Positions 36,979 to 47,430 of a stretch of 64,000 bases of DNA are shown here, one piece after another. Position 1 is the stretch's first letter. Every line of letters begins with the position of its first letter. The stretch lies in NCBI GenBank assembly GCA_021825585.1, contig JAKAGT010000010.1, positions 62,001 to 126,000 of the forward strand, in the 5' to 3' direction. Position numbers and translations under genes: made by a program. The notes under the pieces are model-generated. The model had not been told where the DNA came from, searched no databases, and saw only the letters and a program-made list of their open reading frames with translations. The stretch comes from Bacteroidota bacterium. Its GTDB lineage: Bacteria; Bacteroidota; Ignavibacteria; Kryptoniales; JAKASW01.

Positions 36979-39009
36979 CTACCTCCTTATCCCTACTTCC
37001 TCGCCACGGTCGCTCTCCACACCTTCCGTGTTTACTGAGGTTAGGTAATAGAAATACAACTGACCCTTTTCCGTATGATCATCGAGAAATTGGAGAGTCT
37101 GGTCGGGCCTGACCGTTGCAATGCGGATTGGGTATGCTCCTCGCTGGTACCTGTAAAGCCTGTACACCATCAAGCCCGGCTGATAGGTCCTGTCCCACTG
37201 AAGGAGTATCCCGCCTTGCGTCGAAGTTGCAGTGAGGCCTGCGGGTGGGATCGGCTGGACGGCAGGGATGCCTGCCTGTGCCGAAGCGCTCAATGCACTC
37301 TGCGTTTTGAACATGTCCACCGCACGTACCGCATAGTCATAATGAAGGCCGACTTCGGCAGTGGTGTCGGCAAAGTGATTCTGATCGGCAGGCAGAAATG
37401 AGGGTGATAATCTCACAAACGCTCCCGGTGATTTCCCTGCATTCAACGTCCTTCTGTACACGATATATCCTCTGAGCGCATCGTCGAACGGCTGCATGTC
37501 GTGCCAGTAGAGCTGTATAGCCTTCCCTTCGGCCGTCGCGGTCAGTCCGAGCGGAGTCGGCGGATGAGTCGCAACGCCGGGTCTCACATAAACCGTGTCC
37601 GAGAAGCCGCTCAGCACATGGCTTGCGCCCTCGGCGCGGACTGCGTAGGCGTATGTGAGATTGCCGGAGAGAACATGGCTGGTGTCGTTGAAGACGGTTA
37701 CCGAATCCGTGCGGGGCACCGCTCCCGACACGAGGCGGAGATATTTATGAGTCCCATCGTTCCTGTAAACGCGGAAGTTCACATCACGATTGTCGGACGC
37801 GAGTATGCTGAACCGTACACCGTCCGGGGTACCTGCTGCACCGAATATTGCCGGCGCCAGCGGCGCTATTTTGCTGATGTACATCCCGAATACTTTCGCA
37901 CTCGGCGGCGAAGCTTCACCGAGTATCCCCGTCATGACGATATAATAGAAGTACCGTACCATCGGTTTGGCTGTCTGGTCTACATACGAATCGGCTTGAG
38001 GAGACAGGTCGGTAAGCTTGACGTACCCTTTGTCGTAATCGACACTCCTATAGATGGCCAAGCTGCGGAGAGCCCTCGTATTCCGGAGTTTCCAGGTTAT
38101 TCGAAGCCCGCCCGTCGAGTCGAGGTTTGTAACGTGCATGGAAATGGGAAGCGGGACCTCCACGAAGCTGTAAGCTCCTACAAGCGCCGTATCTGAAGCT
38201 ATTCCCGGATTCCCGAAATAATCCTGCGGCACAAGAAAGTACCTGTAAATCTGATATGCCTGTACCAGTGTGTCTTCAATCCCATAAAAGATTGAATCTT
38301 TTCTTTGTGTGAGAAACCTCCTCACTGCGACGGGACGAAAACTACCCCGGAGTCCGTCCTGGCAGAAGGCAGTGAACGGATTTCCAGCACTTCCCCGTCC
38401 GCTCGTCCAGTAGGCAACGACATATTTCTCTGTGGTTATCTTGCTGTAAAAGTGAAGCTTCGGAAGGATGGCGACTTGCGGGTAAGATTCCACATTGGAC
38501 AGCAGTACAAGGATCTGACGCCTTGATTTGCCAACGAGCAAGACGCGGTACTGGTAATGAACGCCTCTCTTCGCGGTTGCATCGAAGTACATCATTCCCG
38601 CTGCGAGTCTCACTGCCAGGACATTCGACCAAAACCCCAGCGAGTCCATCGAGCCATACCGGCTCACTAATTGCCAGAGCGTATCTATCGGTATGTAATT
38701 CATCGGAATCGGTTCCGGGACCTCATGCATACTTTTTTCGAGCCGGGAGCGAAAATCGGAAAGGCTCGCCGGCGCGCTGACGGATGCGATCGGGACCCAT
38801 TTGTTTTCGCCCGATACCCTTCTTTCGATTGAGTATGCAACACCCCCGTCGACAGGGTGAATGGCGCTCGGAAGGTTCGTACCCAATTGGACGTAAATTC
38901 CGAGCGGCCCTCCCGATGCGACGGTATTGCCGGTCTGCTGTGCAAACACCGACTGCGACATCAAAATCAGGAAGGCAACACGGATGATAAATGAGATCTG
39001 TGTTTTCAT
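36979..39009 (-). CDS. Secreted fibronectin type III domain protein
   Basis: A 676-residue protein with a signal peptide (ISFIIRVAFLILMSQSVFAQ). Several FN3-like units are spread along residues 280-670, with typical core patterns (LRITWKLRNTRALRSLAIYR, IQLYWHDMQPFDDALRGYIV, ILLQWDRTYQPGLMVYRLYR). No T9SS sorting tail is visible. The ATG overlaps the stop of the giant surface protein gene by four bases, so the two are translationally coupled and probably act together at the cell surface. Confidence 0.8.
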   Translation of the reverse strand: MKTQISFIIRVAFLILMSQSVFAQQTGNTVASGGPLGIYVQLGTNLPSAIHPVDGGVAYSIERRVSGENKWVPIASVSAPASLSDFRSRLEKSMHEVPEPIPMNYIPIDTLWQLVSRYGSMDSLGFWSNVLAVRLAAGMMYFDATAKRGVHYQYRVLLVGKSRRQILVLLSNVESYPQVAILPKLHFYSKITTEKYVVAYWTSGRGSAGNPFTAFCQDGLRGSFRPVAVRRFLTQRKDSIFYGIEDTLVQAYQIYRYFLVPQDYFGNPGIASDTALVGAYSFVEVPLPISMHVTNLDSTGGLRITWKLRNTRALRSLAIYRSVDYDKGYVKLTDLSPQADSYVDQTAKPMVRYFYYIVMTGILGEASPPSAKVFGMYISKIAPLAPAIFGAAGTPDGVRFSILASDNRDVNFRVYRNDGTHKYLRLVSGAVPRTDSVTVFNDTSHVLSGNLTYAYAVRAEGASHVLSGFSDTVYVRPGVATHPPTPLGLTATAEGKAIQLYWHDMQPFDDALRGYIVYRRTLNAGKSPGAFVRLSPSFLPADQNHFADTTAEVGLHYDYAVRAVDMFKTQSALSASAQAGIPAVQPIPPAGLTATSTQGGILLQWDRTYQPGLMVYRLYRYQRGAYPIRIATVRPDQTLQFLDDHTEKGQLYFYYLTSVNTEGVESDRGEEVGIRR

Positions 39010-42000
39010 TGCGGACTCGCGTTTAATATGAAACTAACCGATTTATAGTCTGTGCCATAATGCCCTTTCACGCCGATCGATATGCTGCCGCTCTGGCTTA
39101 CCAAAGCACACGGTGCAGATCCGCCGCTGCCGGAGCAAGTGTTGCCGCAGTCTCCGAGGCCCGCGGATGCCGTGCCTTTCAGCATTAGTATCGCACTTCC
39201 ATCAACGTACCAGTTACCGTTCGATTGGTACTCGCCACCGAGCCCCACATCAGCCAGGATTTCAGCGCTCACGGCAGCACATGCGACCTGGAAGTTTGCA
39301 TCTATGGCAACGCTCGCCTGCGCAAAGACGTCGATGCCCACATCGTAAGTGTTGCCGGAACCCGTAAACGACATGGCAAGACGGAGGTCTGCTCCCATAG
39401 TAACGCTGAGCTTACCTTGTATCGGACCGAAGCTGAAACTAGCGGACGGGACACCCGGAATTGGCATGGTGACAGCACCTTCGAAGTAGAACCCTGAGAC
39501 GCTCTTCGGAAATTCAGGCGGCAGGCTGTCAAACTGTGAATAGTAGTAAGAAACCGTCTGCATCTCGCCTTTGATTTCATCGATCATCGAATGATTGCCG
39601 ATTAACAGACCCGCCTCAATGCTGATCTGCGGGCTGCTCAGCGTCAACGTTCCGCCTGCCAGGAAGAACCAGCCGTCTCCGCCTATCGAAATATCCGCGG
39701 TAGCTACGATGGTCGTCCCTCCCGAAAGGGTGTCGTTGAGGTTTACGCTTCCGTAGATCTCGCCGGTCGTGGGAACAAAAGTCAAGCCTATTCCGATGAA
39801 TGGCATGCTTATATTCTTCACACTGATTTTCTGGTTTTGTCCGATAAGATCGCCGTGAACTACGAATCCCAGCCTCCCGCTTGCGCCCTGCGAGCCGACA
39901 AGATCGCCTGAAAACGAGAAATTAGTCCAGGAGTTCTGCTGCACCTCCATCGACCCCACCACGTTCGCAAGATTCGAGGTTCCGTCGGCAGACACGTTGA
40001 ACTGCTGTCCCGACACGGTCCAGACAGAAGTTGAATCGACAGTCCTGTAAAGCTGTACATTGAAGCCGAACACGCCATTCTCGGCAACCGTCCCGGAAGC
40101 GTGGAAACCCGTAGAATCGAGTGTCTCCGGGTTCTGCTGGTCAGCCGGAAACGAGAGGGCAACGCCGTTGACATTGAAGCTGACGGGGAATCTGGTAAAC
40201 CCGAATGTCGTGACGCCATTGGGCTTAGAGTAACTTATCACGCAGCTCTGTGCCTGAAGCGCCGGAATGCCAAGATCTATAGTCCCCGTAACGTTCACGT
40301 GAGTCGAGTAGAGATTCAGGCCCGTCGGTTGGAAAGATGCGACTTTGTACAGAGATATCGGTGATGAAGTATTATCCATTGTAAATCCCGCCGTACCGTC
40401 ACTCAGGAGTTTGATGTTGTTTATGGATAACTCATCCGTCACTGCGGCGCCTGGAAGACTGGAAATGTGAGCCGCCGAAGAGCTGTTTCCATTAGGAGTC
40501 ACAGAGAGCGACCAGTGGGCCGCTCCATTGTCGAAGCCAAAGTACCACTTTCCCATTACCTGTATGGTAAGCACATCAGAGAGCGAGACAGTATCAGCCT
40601 GGAACACTCCATTCTTCAACTCGGTAGAGTCTATCTCGAGACCGGTAAAAGGCACGTTCACCAATCCCGTTCGCACCATGCCGCTGTCTATCGAGAATCC
40701 GCTCTCTGTGATCGACCACTTGTCTCCCTCGATAGTCCAATTCTCAATCGCAATCTTGACAGGAGTCTCGCTCGATATGGGGTCAAACCTGTCACTATGC
40801 AGCGTCACGTTTCCAACATCAAGGTCGATATCCGGTTTCGGGACGTCCCTGAGACTTGTGTGAATCGTCGTGGCAAGAGTAACGTTGTTTCCGTTCAACG
40901 TAGACTTACTCGAGTCGGCAACTGCATGCAATGAAAAAAGTACGTATCTGATCGAATTCCCTTTCGCGTCGGAAAGAATGAAGCCGTTCCGCGTCCCCGG
41001 CGGTGCCACTCCGGAGGAGGTGATGGTTGGGAGCTGCATCCTGTCCGACAGGCTCGCGGCGTTTGGAAGACCGAGGTAGAGTTCCGGGAGACTGATGTTC
41101 GAGAAAGCCGGATCTTTCTTGAATGAAACAGGATCGATGTATGTCGGTCCGACGAATTCCCCTCCATTGCCTGAAGTGTCGACCCGTATCCCACCAGCGC
41201 TTCCCTGTGCACCTTCAAGTGCGGAGTAGATCCGAAGTGGAATCGAATTCACGTCGGTCACCATGGGGAGAACTTTCGGAACAGCATAAGGCACGTTTAC
41301 GCTGTCTTTCTCAATGCCGGAGTCTATCTGTATGTTCGCGAACCCTATCATCAGCTTCGGATCGCTCGGGCCGAAGATGCCATTCGAGTCGAGGGCAACG
41401 AAATTCCCGCTTATCATCACGCTGGATCCGTTAAGAGTCAAGGAAGTGACTTCAATCGGGAACCCCATCAGTTTGCTGATATCCATCCCATTATAGATCC
41501 TGAGATGGAAGTTCACGTTCCTGAGCCCCTTCGAATGAATATTCGCAACGAGAGTCGTATCGGCACCTATCAAATCAGACTGTGACTTAGCGGCCTCAAT
41601 CTTAATCCGTGTCCCCGGCGGCACATCATGCAGGACATAGACTCCCTGATTATTGGTTTTTGCGGCGATCGGAGGCATGTGAGGAGATTGCCGCCGGTCC
41701 AGGAACACATCCGCCTGCGGGATAGGTGTACCCCCAACAAGGACTCTTCCCTCCACGTATATTGCGGACCTTAGTTTGACGGGGATAATCGTCCAATCCT
41801 TTGAATCGGGAACGTAGGCAGTCAGCACCTGCCCGATAAAATCCTTTCCGTCGGGTGCAATGACGGTGATGCTGAATGAGTTGGATGCGCTGATGAACGT
41901 GGTATCCGCCGCCCCGGAGTTGTCGGTCTCAAAGCTCCCTACGTTTTGTATCTCTACATGCGCGCGAGGGATACTCACCCCTGCAATCGTTCTCACCACG

Positions 42001-44492
42001 ACTTTAAGCCTGTGGAGTTTCTTCTTCAGTACAAATGTGCCGAGGTTCTGTTCGTTCTGGGTTATGTTGACGTATTCAGTGTCCGGAAAAAGTGAGTTGT
42101 CGTACGGCGTTGGATCTATTATGATTTGCTGATTGCCAGAGACTGCGGGAGCCTGAAAACCGGTGTTGTAGCTGATGGCCTGGAAAGTCCTTTCTTTCCC
42201 ATTCATAAAGTATTGTTGTCGCAGAACAGTTGGGAGATTCGCCTCGACAGATGTTCCCTCCCCGATTGTTACGTTCGCCTGAACCGGATTGCCCTCTTCA
42301 TCCACGACTTTCCCGGTCACGTTGAACGCCGGTTGAAGAAGAATCTTGGGAAAGTAAACCTGCTGCCCCATCGTCAGAAGCTTGCCGTTGTTGACCGAAA
42401 TGATGGTATCTCTGTATCCGTTCTTGTAGATCTCTATCTGATAACCGCTCCCCAGGTCGCTGGCCCCTAAGTGAAAATTGAAATAACCGTCGTTCATCGT
42501 AATAAACTCATCCGTGAAGCGGTTAACCTTATCGTTGAAAAAATACTCCAGGTATGTCTCTGCGGATCCCACGGGCTCATTTGGATTGTCCGACCGATAG
42601 ATATAACCGGCCACTTTCGGAAACGCGGCCCACATAAGCTGGGTGATCGATACCTCGGGCGCAACGTATTCGCTGTTGAATACCGACGACGCATTCCATG
42701 TGTTGGGAGTTACTTGGTATCCGGGATATTGAGTAGGATTGTCGTTGTAGCCAAACTGGAACGACGTGGGGAGAGTGGTGTAGAAAAATGGCGAGCCGGG
42801 ATCCGGCGCCGCATATACGAAATACTGGTCGTTGGGACCATTGTTCTGAACCAGGTTTGAGAAGGTAACCTGGCCGTTGTCGTCTGCAGTGGCCTCTGCC
42901 ACGACCTGCATTGACTGAACGGTATCCGCCGAGGGTGGGGCCGGAAAACCTTCGTTATCAGGCACTCCTTCAGGACGAGACTGCCTGAGGAGGTAGACAG
43001 CGTACCCGCTGAGATCGGATGAAGAATTCGCCAGCTGCTGACCTCCACGCAACACGTTCGGCGTAAGTGTAATACTCAGTGAGTATGACCGCGCCAACGC
43101 GAACTGTTGCCCGATGTTGTCTGATTGGCCAGTCTGAACATCAATGTCATAGTCGGGACTGCAGAAGTACGGGCTTTGAACAATTATCCGATACACCTTC
43201 ACCAGAGTGCCAGTTGCCGATCGGCCTCCCTCCAATGTGACAGTCGTGTTTTGTGATACCGTGTCAGGGCTGTTTTTCGTCTGTGCAAACGAAAACGAGA
43301 AATTTCCTGATGCATCTGTCGTTGTCGTTGCGATGACCTTGGCCGACCGCTCCATCGACGGCACCGGGGCTTCTACGAAGACCCTTTTAACCGGATCGTA
43401 TCCCTGCAGGAGCACATATTCATCGACAAGGTTCAAGGTAGTATTTGCCAGAGGAAGAGGCTGCGGTCCGCTTTGTGAATTCGAGCCGCCCGACCCCCTG
43501 TGTCCGTACCGTCCCTGTTGATTGAGAAAAGGTTTATTCTGCTGGATTGTAAACGCCCCATACATCGTACCCGAAATGGTGGTGGTAGTGAAAAGGTTTT
43601 TATTAACAGGAGGAGTCCCCGGGCCGACCGGCGTCACGTGATGGTAAGTAACAATCCCAACCGGTTTTTGGTAAGTGAACGTCCGGATCTGACTCTCGCC
43701 GTTATTTGAGGCAGGCGGGAAACCGTTTTGATCGAGTGCCTGAACCTGCCAGACGTAAGTGTCCCCGGCAACGAGCGGCAGTGCACTCAGGGGATACTGC
43801 AAGGTCGTCGCGGCAAGGTTCTCGTTTGTGTACTGTGGGATGTCAGCATCGAGTGCCTGGAGCGGAGTCTGGCCCTGGAGTAATTGCACCATCTTAAAGA
43901 CATAATGGACCTGGTATTGAACGGGGACCTGCACCGGCGTCCATTGGAAAATGGGGAAGTTCGTATTTACAGAATCGCCATCCATGGGGTAAACCAACTG
44001 CGGCGGATCAGCATAGACAATTGTGAACTCCCGGCATTGTTCAGACACCAATCGCACTCCTTCCGCGCCCAAAATACTGATACAGGCGGAGTAAGTACCC
44101 TCTGGAATTCTACCCGTCTGAATGATTTGACTCTTTATGCCGGTGTCGTAGTATTTCAGATTTCCATGAAGCAGACTTGTGTTGTTCATCACGTTCGGAC
44201 CACGCAGCAAAACGGTGGGGGAACTCGTGCCGGAAATTACCTGCCTCCCGTCATTCGTCGTTACACTTAGTGTAATGACCACTTCTTTCGGACTATTCGA
44301 GCCGTTGAAGACGGTCAGCGAAGCAATCGACGGATTGGTCTGCCAGTCGCTTACATACGGGCTTGGAAAAGGCTGAACGAAAAACTCGGCCCGCACGCCT
44401 GAGGAAATCTGTGCCATCACATCAGGGATTGTCGCCGCGAAAAAAATAAAAAGAAATGCGACAAACCGTAACAAGCGTATCTTGACTTCCAT
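39006..44492 (-). CDS. Giant secreted surface protein (1,828 residues)
   Basis: It begins with a signal peptide (LLRFVAFLFIFFAATIPDVM). The N-terminal 270 residues resemble the TANFOR-type region (FPSPYVSDWQTNPSIASLTV, TGRIPEGTYSACISI, PIFQWTPVQVPVQYQVHYVF). Carboxypeptidase-regulatory-like beta-sandwiches follow (FNVTGKVVDEEGNPVQANVT and IYVEGRVLVGGTPIPQADVF). The second half is a long beta-rich region (about residues 1000-1780) ending in a Gly/Cys-rich segment (CGNTCSGSGGSAPC). No T9SS tail is seen. I placed the start at 44492, behind GGAGGATAAG. It is flanked by an outer-membrane barrel gene and a coupled FN3 gene, suggesting a surface complex. Confidence 0.8.
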   Translation of the reverse strand: MEVKIRLLRFVAFLFIFFAATIPDVMAQISSGVRAEFFVQPFPSPYVSDWQTNPSIASLTVFNGSNSPKEVVITLSVTTNDGRQVISGTSSPTVLLRGPNVMNNTSLLHGNLKYYDTGIKSQIIQTGRIPEGTYSACISILGAEGVRLVSEQCREFTIVYADPPQLVYPMDGDSVNTNFPIFQWTPVQVPVQYQVHYVFKMVQLLQGQTPLQALDADIPQYTNENLAATTLQYPLSALPLVAGDTYVWQVQALDQNGFPPASNNGESQIRTFTYQKPVGIVTYHHVTPVGPGTPPVNKNLFTTTTISGTMYGAFTIQQNKPFLNQQGRYGHRGSGGSNSQSGPQPLPLANTTLNLVDEYVLLQGYDPVKRVFVEAPVPSMERSAKVIATTTTDASGNFSFSFAQTKNSPDTVSQNTTVTLEGGRSATGTLVKVYRIIVQSPYFCSPDYDIDVQTGQSDNIGQQFALARSYSLSITLTPNVLRGGQQLANSSSDLSGYAVYLLRQSRPEGVPDNEGFPAPPSADTVQSMQVVAEATADDNGQVTFSNLVQNNGPNDQYFVYAAPDPGSPFFYTTLPTSFQFGYNDNPTQYPGYQVTPNTWNASSVFNSEYVAPEVSITQLMWAAFPKVAGYIYRSDNPNEPVGSAETYLEYFFNDKVNRFTDEFITMNDGYFNFHLGASDLGSGYQIEIYKNGYRDTIISVNNGKLLTMGQQVYFPKILLQPAFNVTGKVVDEEGNPVQANVTIGEGTSVEANLPTVLRQQYFMNGKERTFQAISYNTGFQAPAVSGNQQIIIDPTPYDNSLFPDTEYVNITQNEQNLGTFVLKKKLHRLKVVVRTIAGVSIPRAHVEIQNVGSFETDNSGAADTTFISASNSFSITVIAPDGKDFIGQVLTAYVPDSKDWTIIPVKLRSAIYVEGRVLVGGTPIPQADVFLDRRQSPHMPPIAAKTNNQGVYVLHDVPPGTRIKIEAAKSQSDLIGADTTLVANIHSKGLRNVNFHLRIYNGMDISKLMGFPIEVTSLTLNGSSVMISGNFVALDSNGIFGPSDPKLMIGFANIQIDSGIEKDSVNVPYAVPKVLPMVTDVNSIPLRIYSALEGAQGSAGGIRVDTSGNGGEFVGPTYIDPVSFKKDPAFSNISLPELYLGLPNAASLSDRMQLPTITSSGVAPPGTRNGFILSDAKGNSIRYVLFSLHAVADSSKSTLNGNNVTLATTIHTSLRDVPKPDIDLDVGNVTLHSDRFDPISSETPVKIAIENWTIEGDKWSITESGFSIDSGMVRTGLVNVPFTGLEIDSTELKNGVFQADTVSLSDVLTIQVMGKWYFGFDNGAAHWSLSVTPNGNSSSAAHISSLPGAAVTDELSINNIKLLSDGTAGFTMDNTSSPISLYKVASFQPTGLNLYSTHVNVTGTIDLGIPALQAQSCVISYSKPNGVTTFGFTRFPVSFNVNGVALSFPADQQNPETLDSTGFHASGTVAENGVFGFNVQLYRTVDSTSVWTVSGQQFNVSADGTSNLANVVGSMEVQQNSWTNFSFSGDLVGSQGASGRLGFVVHGDLIGQNQKISVKNISMPFIGIGLTFVPTTGEIYGSVNLNDTLSGGTTIVATADISIGGDGWFFLAGGTLTLSSPQISIEAGLLIGNHSMIDEIKGEMQTVSYYYSQFDSLPPEFPKSVSGFYFEGAVTMPIPGVPSASFSFGPIQGKLSVTMGADLRLAMSFTGSGNTYDVGIDVFAQASVAIDANFQVACAAVSAEILADVGLGGEYQSNGNWYVDGSAILMLKGTASAGLGDCGNTCSGSGGSAPCALVSQSGSISIGVKGHYGTDYKSVSFILNASPQ

Positions 44493-44543
44493 TCTTATCC
44501 TCCATGGTTCATAAGAACCTGAGTGGTACTTGCTCAGCATTGT

Positions 44544-46502
44544 TCAAAAGGTATGCGACAGGTTTAGTCCGATTGTGTGCTCGGAAAACTTGGTCGTGCC
44601 GGTATACAGCGTCTCCATCACCGTTAGGACTATGGCGTCGGCACCTGTAATCCCGTAGTCGGATGAAAATCCGATCTGGAGAGAACTGGCACCCTGAACT
44701 CTTGAAACTCCGAGCGATAGAGAAGAGTTGAGCCTGTTTTCGAACGCCCGGTCTTGTGCGGAAATTGAATAAGATTGCGTCGAGGTCCATCCGGTTTCCC
44801 CAATTTTTGAGGCTATCAATGACAGAGCAGGCATTATCACCAGACCGGCTGCCGCATTCAAGGAGATGCTCAGGTTTGCTGAATGGGAAACCATTCCGCT
44901 CCCCTGCTGCAGCGGATTGTTATTCGCGGAGTTTTGAAAGGTATAGTTCAGAGAAGCCATCTGGAAAAAGCTCCCGGGTCCGACAAAAATCATCTGCGTC
45001 ATGCCGGCCATGAGTGTCGAGTATGCTACTTTAAACGTGTCGCTTGAAGCGTTGTTCGCCATGTTCATGTAGCTCCCCATTAGCGTAGTCGTCCACTGCC
45101 GCGAAAAAGGAAGACTGATGTTGCCCGCCACCTGGTTCCTGTTGGTGGTATAGCTCTTCTGACCGAGCAGGTTGTCGTTCTGATGTCCCGCGTTCAAGCT
45201 GATGGAAACGCGCGACAGCCTTAGCATGGTTGCCAAAGTAATCTGGCGCTGGTCCGGAAGGAGAGATGCGACTCCAAGCGACGTATACCCTGGACCGATA
45301 TACTGGTATCCGATTCTAGCGTTGAAGGTTTGCAGGTTGAGGCCGACCTGAGCATTGTAGGCATAATCCGCGCTGGAGCTTGAGCGCGGGGCATATATTC
45401 CGGTAAGGGCTTTCGGCAACCCGATGCTGTCCACTTCGGTTGCATTCATGTTCCTCGTGTAAACACTTCCATCCAGCTCGCCCTTTATCGTCAGGACGTT
45501 GTCGAAGAGTGCAAGCCTCCCGTCGGCTCCGGAGACTAAATTCTCTTGCGGAGTCACAGCAAACGAATTAGTCAAAATACCTGGTGTCGTTCCCTGCTGC
45601 TCCTGGATGCCTGAGCCTATCGTAAAAGGAAATTGGCTCACGCTGCTTACCGAATCCTGCAGGCTGGTAATCCTGATGAGCGCTTCGGATGTCGGCGGTC
45701 CTGTTACGAGCCAGGTCTGTGATCCGGTATTCACGACGCTGTCGAACAAGACCTGGTAAGTCGAGCCGCCGTCCCTTGAGATTTCTATCCTGACGTTTCC
45801 ATAAATGCCGGCTGATGCCCAGGTGATGGTCTCGATGTTTCCGATCGGCCATGCGTCGTTCCCGTTTGGTGCGATGATCACGACCGTGGGATGAGGCGAC
45901 GGCAGTGATGACGGATTGTCCCTCGTTCTAAGAAATGAAATATCGAAATAAGATCCTTCCTGTTTGCCGACTCCGATTCGCGCTCCATACATGTACCTCG
46001 AGTAACCGCCTATGCCCGGTCCTCCGCTGACCGCCCTTTGGGTATAACCTCCGACCGCCGAAAATCGAAAAACGCCGGGATGCAGGTTGATGCCCGCGCC
46101 TCTTACAAGTATTCCGTCAAACGTCAGCGGCGTGAACATCGAGCTGAAGTCTCCCAGATGCGCATCTCCCCAGCCCCATGAAGGATTCACTCCCAGCTGG
46201 TTTATGTTTTGCCTTGCCGAGCTCCCTTCAGTCGATAAAAGAAAATCGAAAGACATCGAGAATGCATGGAAGAGTGTCACAGTCGGCTGGAAATAGAGCC
46301 TGGCCAGGCTGGGCGGCAGTCTTCCGGGAATTCCTGATATACCGTACATCTGGCCGTACGCCCCCACGACGCCATTTATGCTGACGTTCTTCCCGATGAA
46401 TGACTGCGACGAATCAGGTAGGGGACCAGTCTGCGCCTTTGCGTTTCCCCTTCCTGCTGCGACCAGGAAAACGAGCAAAATACATTGCATTATCCTTTTC
46501 AT
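44544..46502 (-). CDS. Outer-membrane beta-barrel protein with an Ig-like insert
   Basis: A 652-residue protein with a signal peptide (IMQCILLVFLVAAGRGNAKA). N-terminal barrel-like strands are followed by an Ig-like Ser/Thr-rich domain (about residues 215-310, IETITWASAGIYGNVRIEIS, then DGGSTYQVLFDSV). A second long set of amphipathic strands then ends in a terminal aromatic residue (IGLNLSHTF), a classic outer-membrane targeting end. The frame is open upstream to 46883, but the true start is ATG 46500-46502 with GAGAAGGAC before it. It is 51 bases upstream of the giant surface protein gene and may anchor or secrete it. Confidence 0.75.
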   Translation of the reverse strand: MKRIMQCILLVFLVAAGRGNAKAQTGPLPDSSQSFIGKNVSINGVVGAYGQMYGISGIPGRLPPSLARLYFQPTVTLFHAFSMSFDFLLSTEGSSARQNINQLGVNPSWGWGDAHLGDFSSMFTPLTFDGILVRGAGINLHPGVFRFSAVGGYTQRAVSGGPGIGGYSRYMYGARIGVGKQEGSYFDISFLRTRDNPSSLPSPHPTVVIIAPNGNDAWPIGNIETITWASAGIYGNVRIEISRDGGSTYQVLFDSVVNTGSQTWLVTGPPTSEALIRITSLQDSVSSVSQFPFTIGSGIQEQQGTTPGILTNSFAVTPQENLVSGADGRLALFDNVLTIKGELDGSVYTRNMNATEVDSIGLPKALTGIYAPRSSSSADYAYNAQVGLNLQTFNARIGYQYIGPGYTSLGVASLLPDQRQITLATMLRLSRVSISLNAGHQNDNLLGQKSYTTNRNQVAGNISLPFSRQWTTTLMGSYMNMANNASSDTFKVAYSTLMAGMTQMIFVGPGSFFQMASLNYTFQNSANNNPLQQGSGMVSHSANLSISLNAAAGLVIMPALSLIASKIGETGWTSTQSYSISAQDRAFENRLNSSLSLGVSRVQGASSLQIGFSSDYGITGADAIVLTVMETLYTGTTKFSEHTIGLNLSHTF

Positions 46503-46605
46503 GAATGTCCTTCTCCCGCTCCTGCACAGCTTTAAGTCTTTCTTCACCTCAATGAGTCGTGTGCTCGACACACACGACCCGAAGAGGTGATTTCCACAGC
46601 CGGAC

Positions 46606-47166
46606 TTAGAAAGCGTAATCGACTCCAAGTGCGAGGACGTAGAACCCAAATCCAACACGAGCCTCCGCCGCCCAATTGGGGTTGAAGAAGTACCGAACGC
46701 CTGCACTGCCGCCAAGTGTGATCCCTCCTCCGGTTTCCGAAGGTGTAGGGATACCGAGTTCTGCGTAATATGCCTTGGCAGACGAGCCCCACGACCATGA
46801 AGAAATTTCATCGCCAAGGTATATGCCCAGAAACGGATCCCACTTCTTATCCGCAAGAACGAAGTGGTACATCCCGGTAACACCTATATCTATGTATGTC
46901 CATGTTCCACCATAGCCGCCGGGATTATCACTATAAGAATAATAGTCGAATATGCCGCCGATCCCGATGATTCCCGGCCCCACCTCACCGACATTCGTAA
47001 TTCCACGCTCGTAATCGAGTCCGAGCGTTAAAGCACTTCCTACACCGCTGAGTCCGATGTGCGGCCCCAGATAGTTCGTCTGGTTTGCAAATTGAGCCTG
47101 CGCCCTGGGTGCAAAGAACGATAACGCCAGCAAGCTCAGAGAGGTAATGAAAAGATTTCGTGCCAT
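46606..47166 (-). CDS. Outer-membrane beta-barrel protein (OmpA/OmpW-like size)
   Basis: A 186-residue protein with a signal peptide (LFITSLSLLALSFFAPRAQA) followed by barrel strands (LGPHIGLSGVGSALTLGLDY, GGGITLGGSAGVRYFF, NWAAEARVGFGFYVLALGVD) and a terminal phenylalanine. It is Gly/Tyr-rich, like small porin-type barrels. It lies about 100 bases upstream of the larger barrel gene in the same direction. Function unknown. Confidence 0.75.
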   Translation of the reverse strand: MARNLFITSLSLLALSFFAPRAQAQFANQTNYLGPHIGLSGVGSALTLGLDYERGITNVGEVGPGIIGIGGIFDYYSYSDNPGGYGGTWTYIDIGVTGMYHFVLADKKWDPFLGIYLGDEISSWSWGSSAKAYYAELGIPTPSETGGGITLGGSAGVRYFFNPNWAAEARVGFGFYVLALGVDYAF

Positions 47167-47260
47167 TTTGTCTCCTTTTGGTTTTGTTTATGCGCGCTGT
47201 GCAGAAGCCGTGGCAATGCCGCCACTTCACAACACTCCCGCACAACACGGTTTCTTATGC

Positions 47261-47430
47261 TCACTTGAGAAGGACCAGCTTCTTGACGCTGACAAAGCTT
47301 CCCGCCGTGAGTCGGTAAAAATACACTCCGCTCGCAAGCCGGCTGGCATCGAAGGTAACTTGATAACTGCCGGCACTTTGCTTCTCGTTTACCAGTGTCG
47401 TCACTTCCCTGCCAAGAATGTCATAAACCT
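47261..47430 (-). pseudogene. Detached T9SS sorting domain of the 47431 gene (out of frame)
   Basis: Downstream of the stop at 47431, a shifted frame encodes a perfect type A sorting domain: SLKVYDILGREVTTLVNEKQ, then LASGVYFYRLTAGSFVSVKK and LVLLK before a TGA at 47261-47263. Adding one seven-base repeat unit at 47451-47468 would join it in frame to the upstream gene. Confidence 0.85.

Noticed and set aside
46503-46883. N-terminal extension of the outer-membrane barrel gene
   Set aside because: It would bury a clear signal peptide 127 residues into the protein and overlap the preceding barrel gene.
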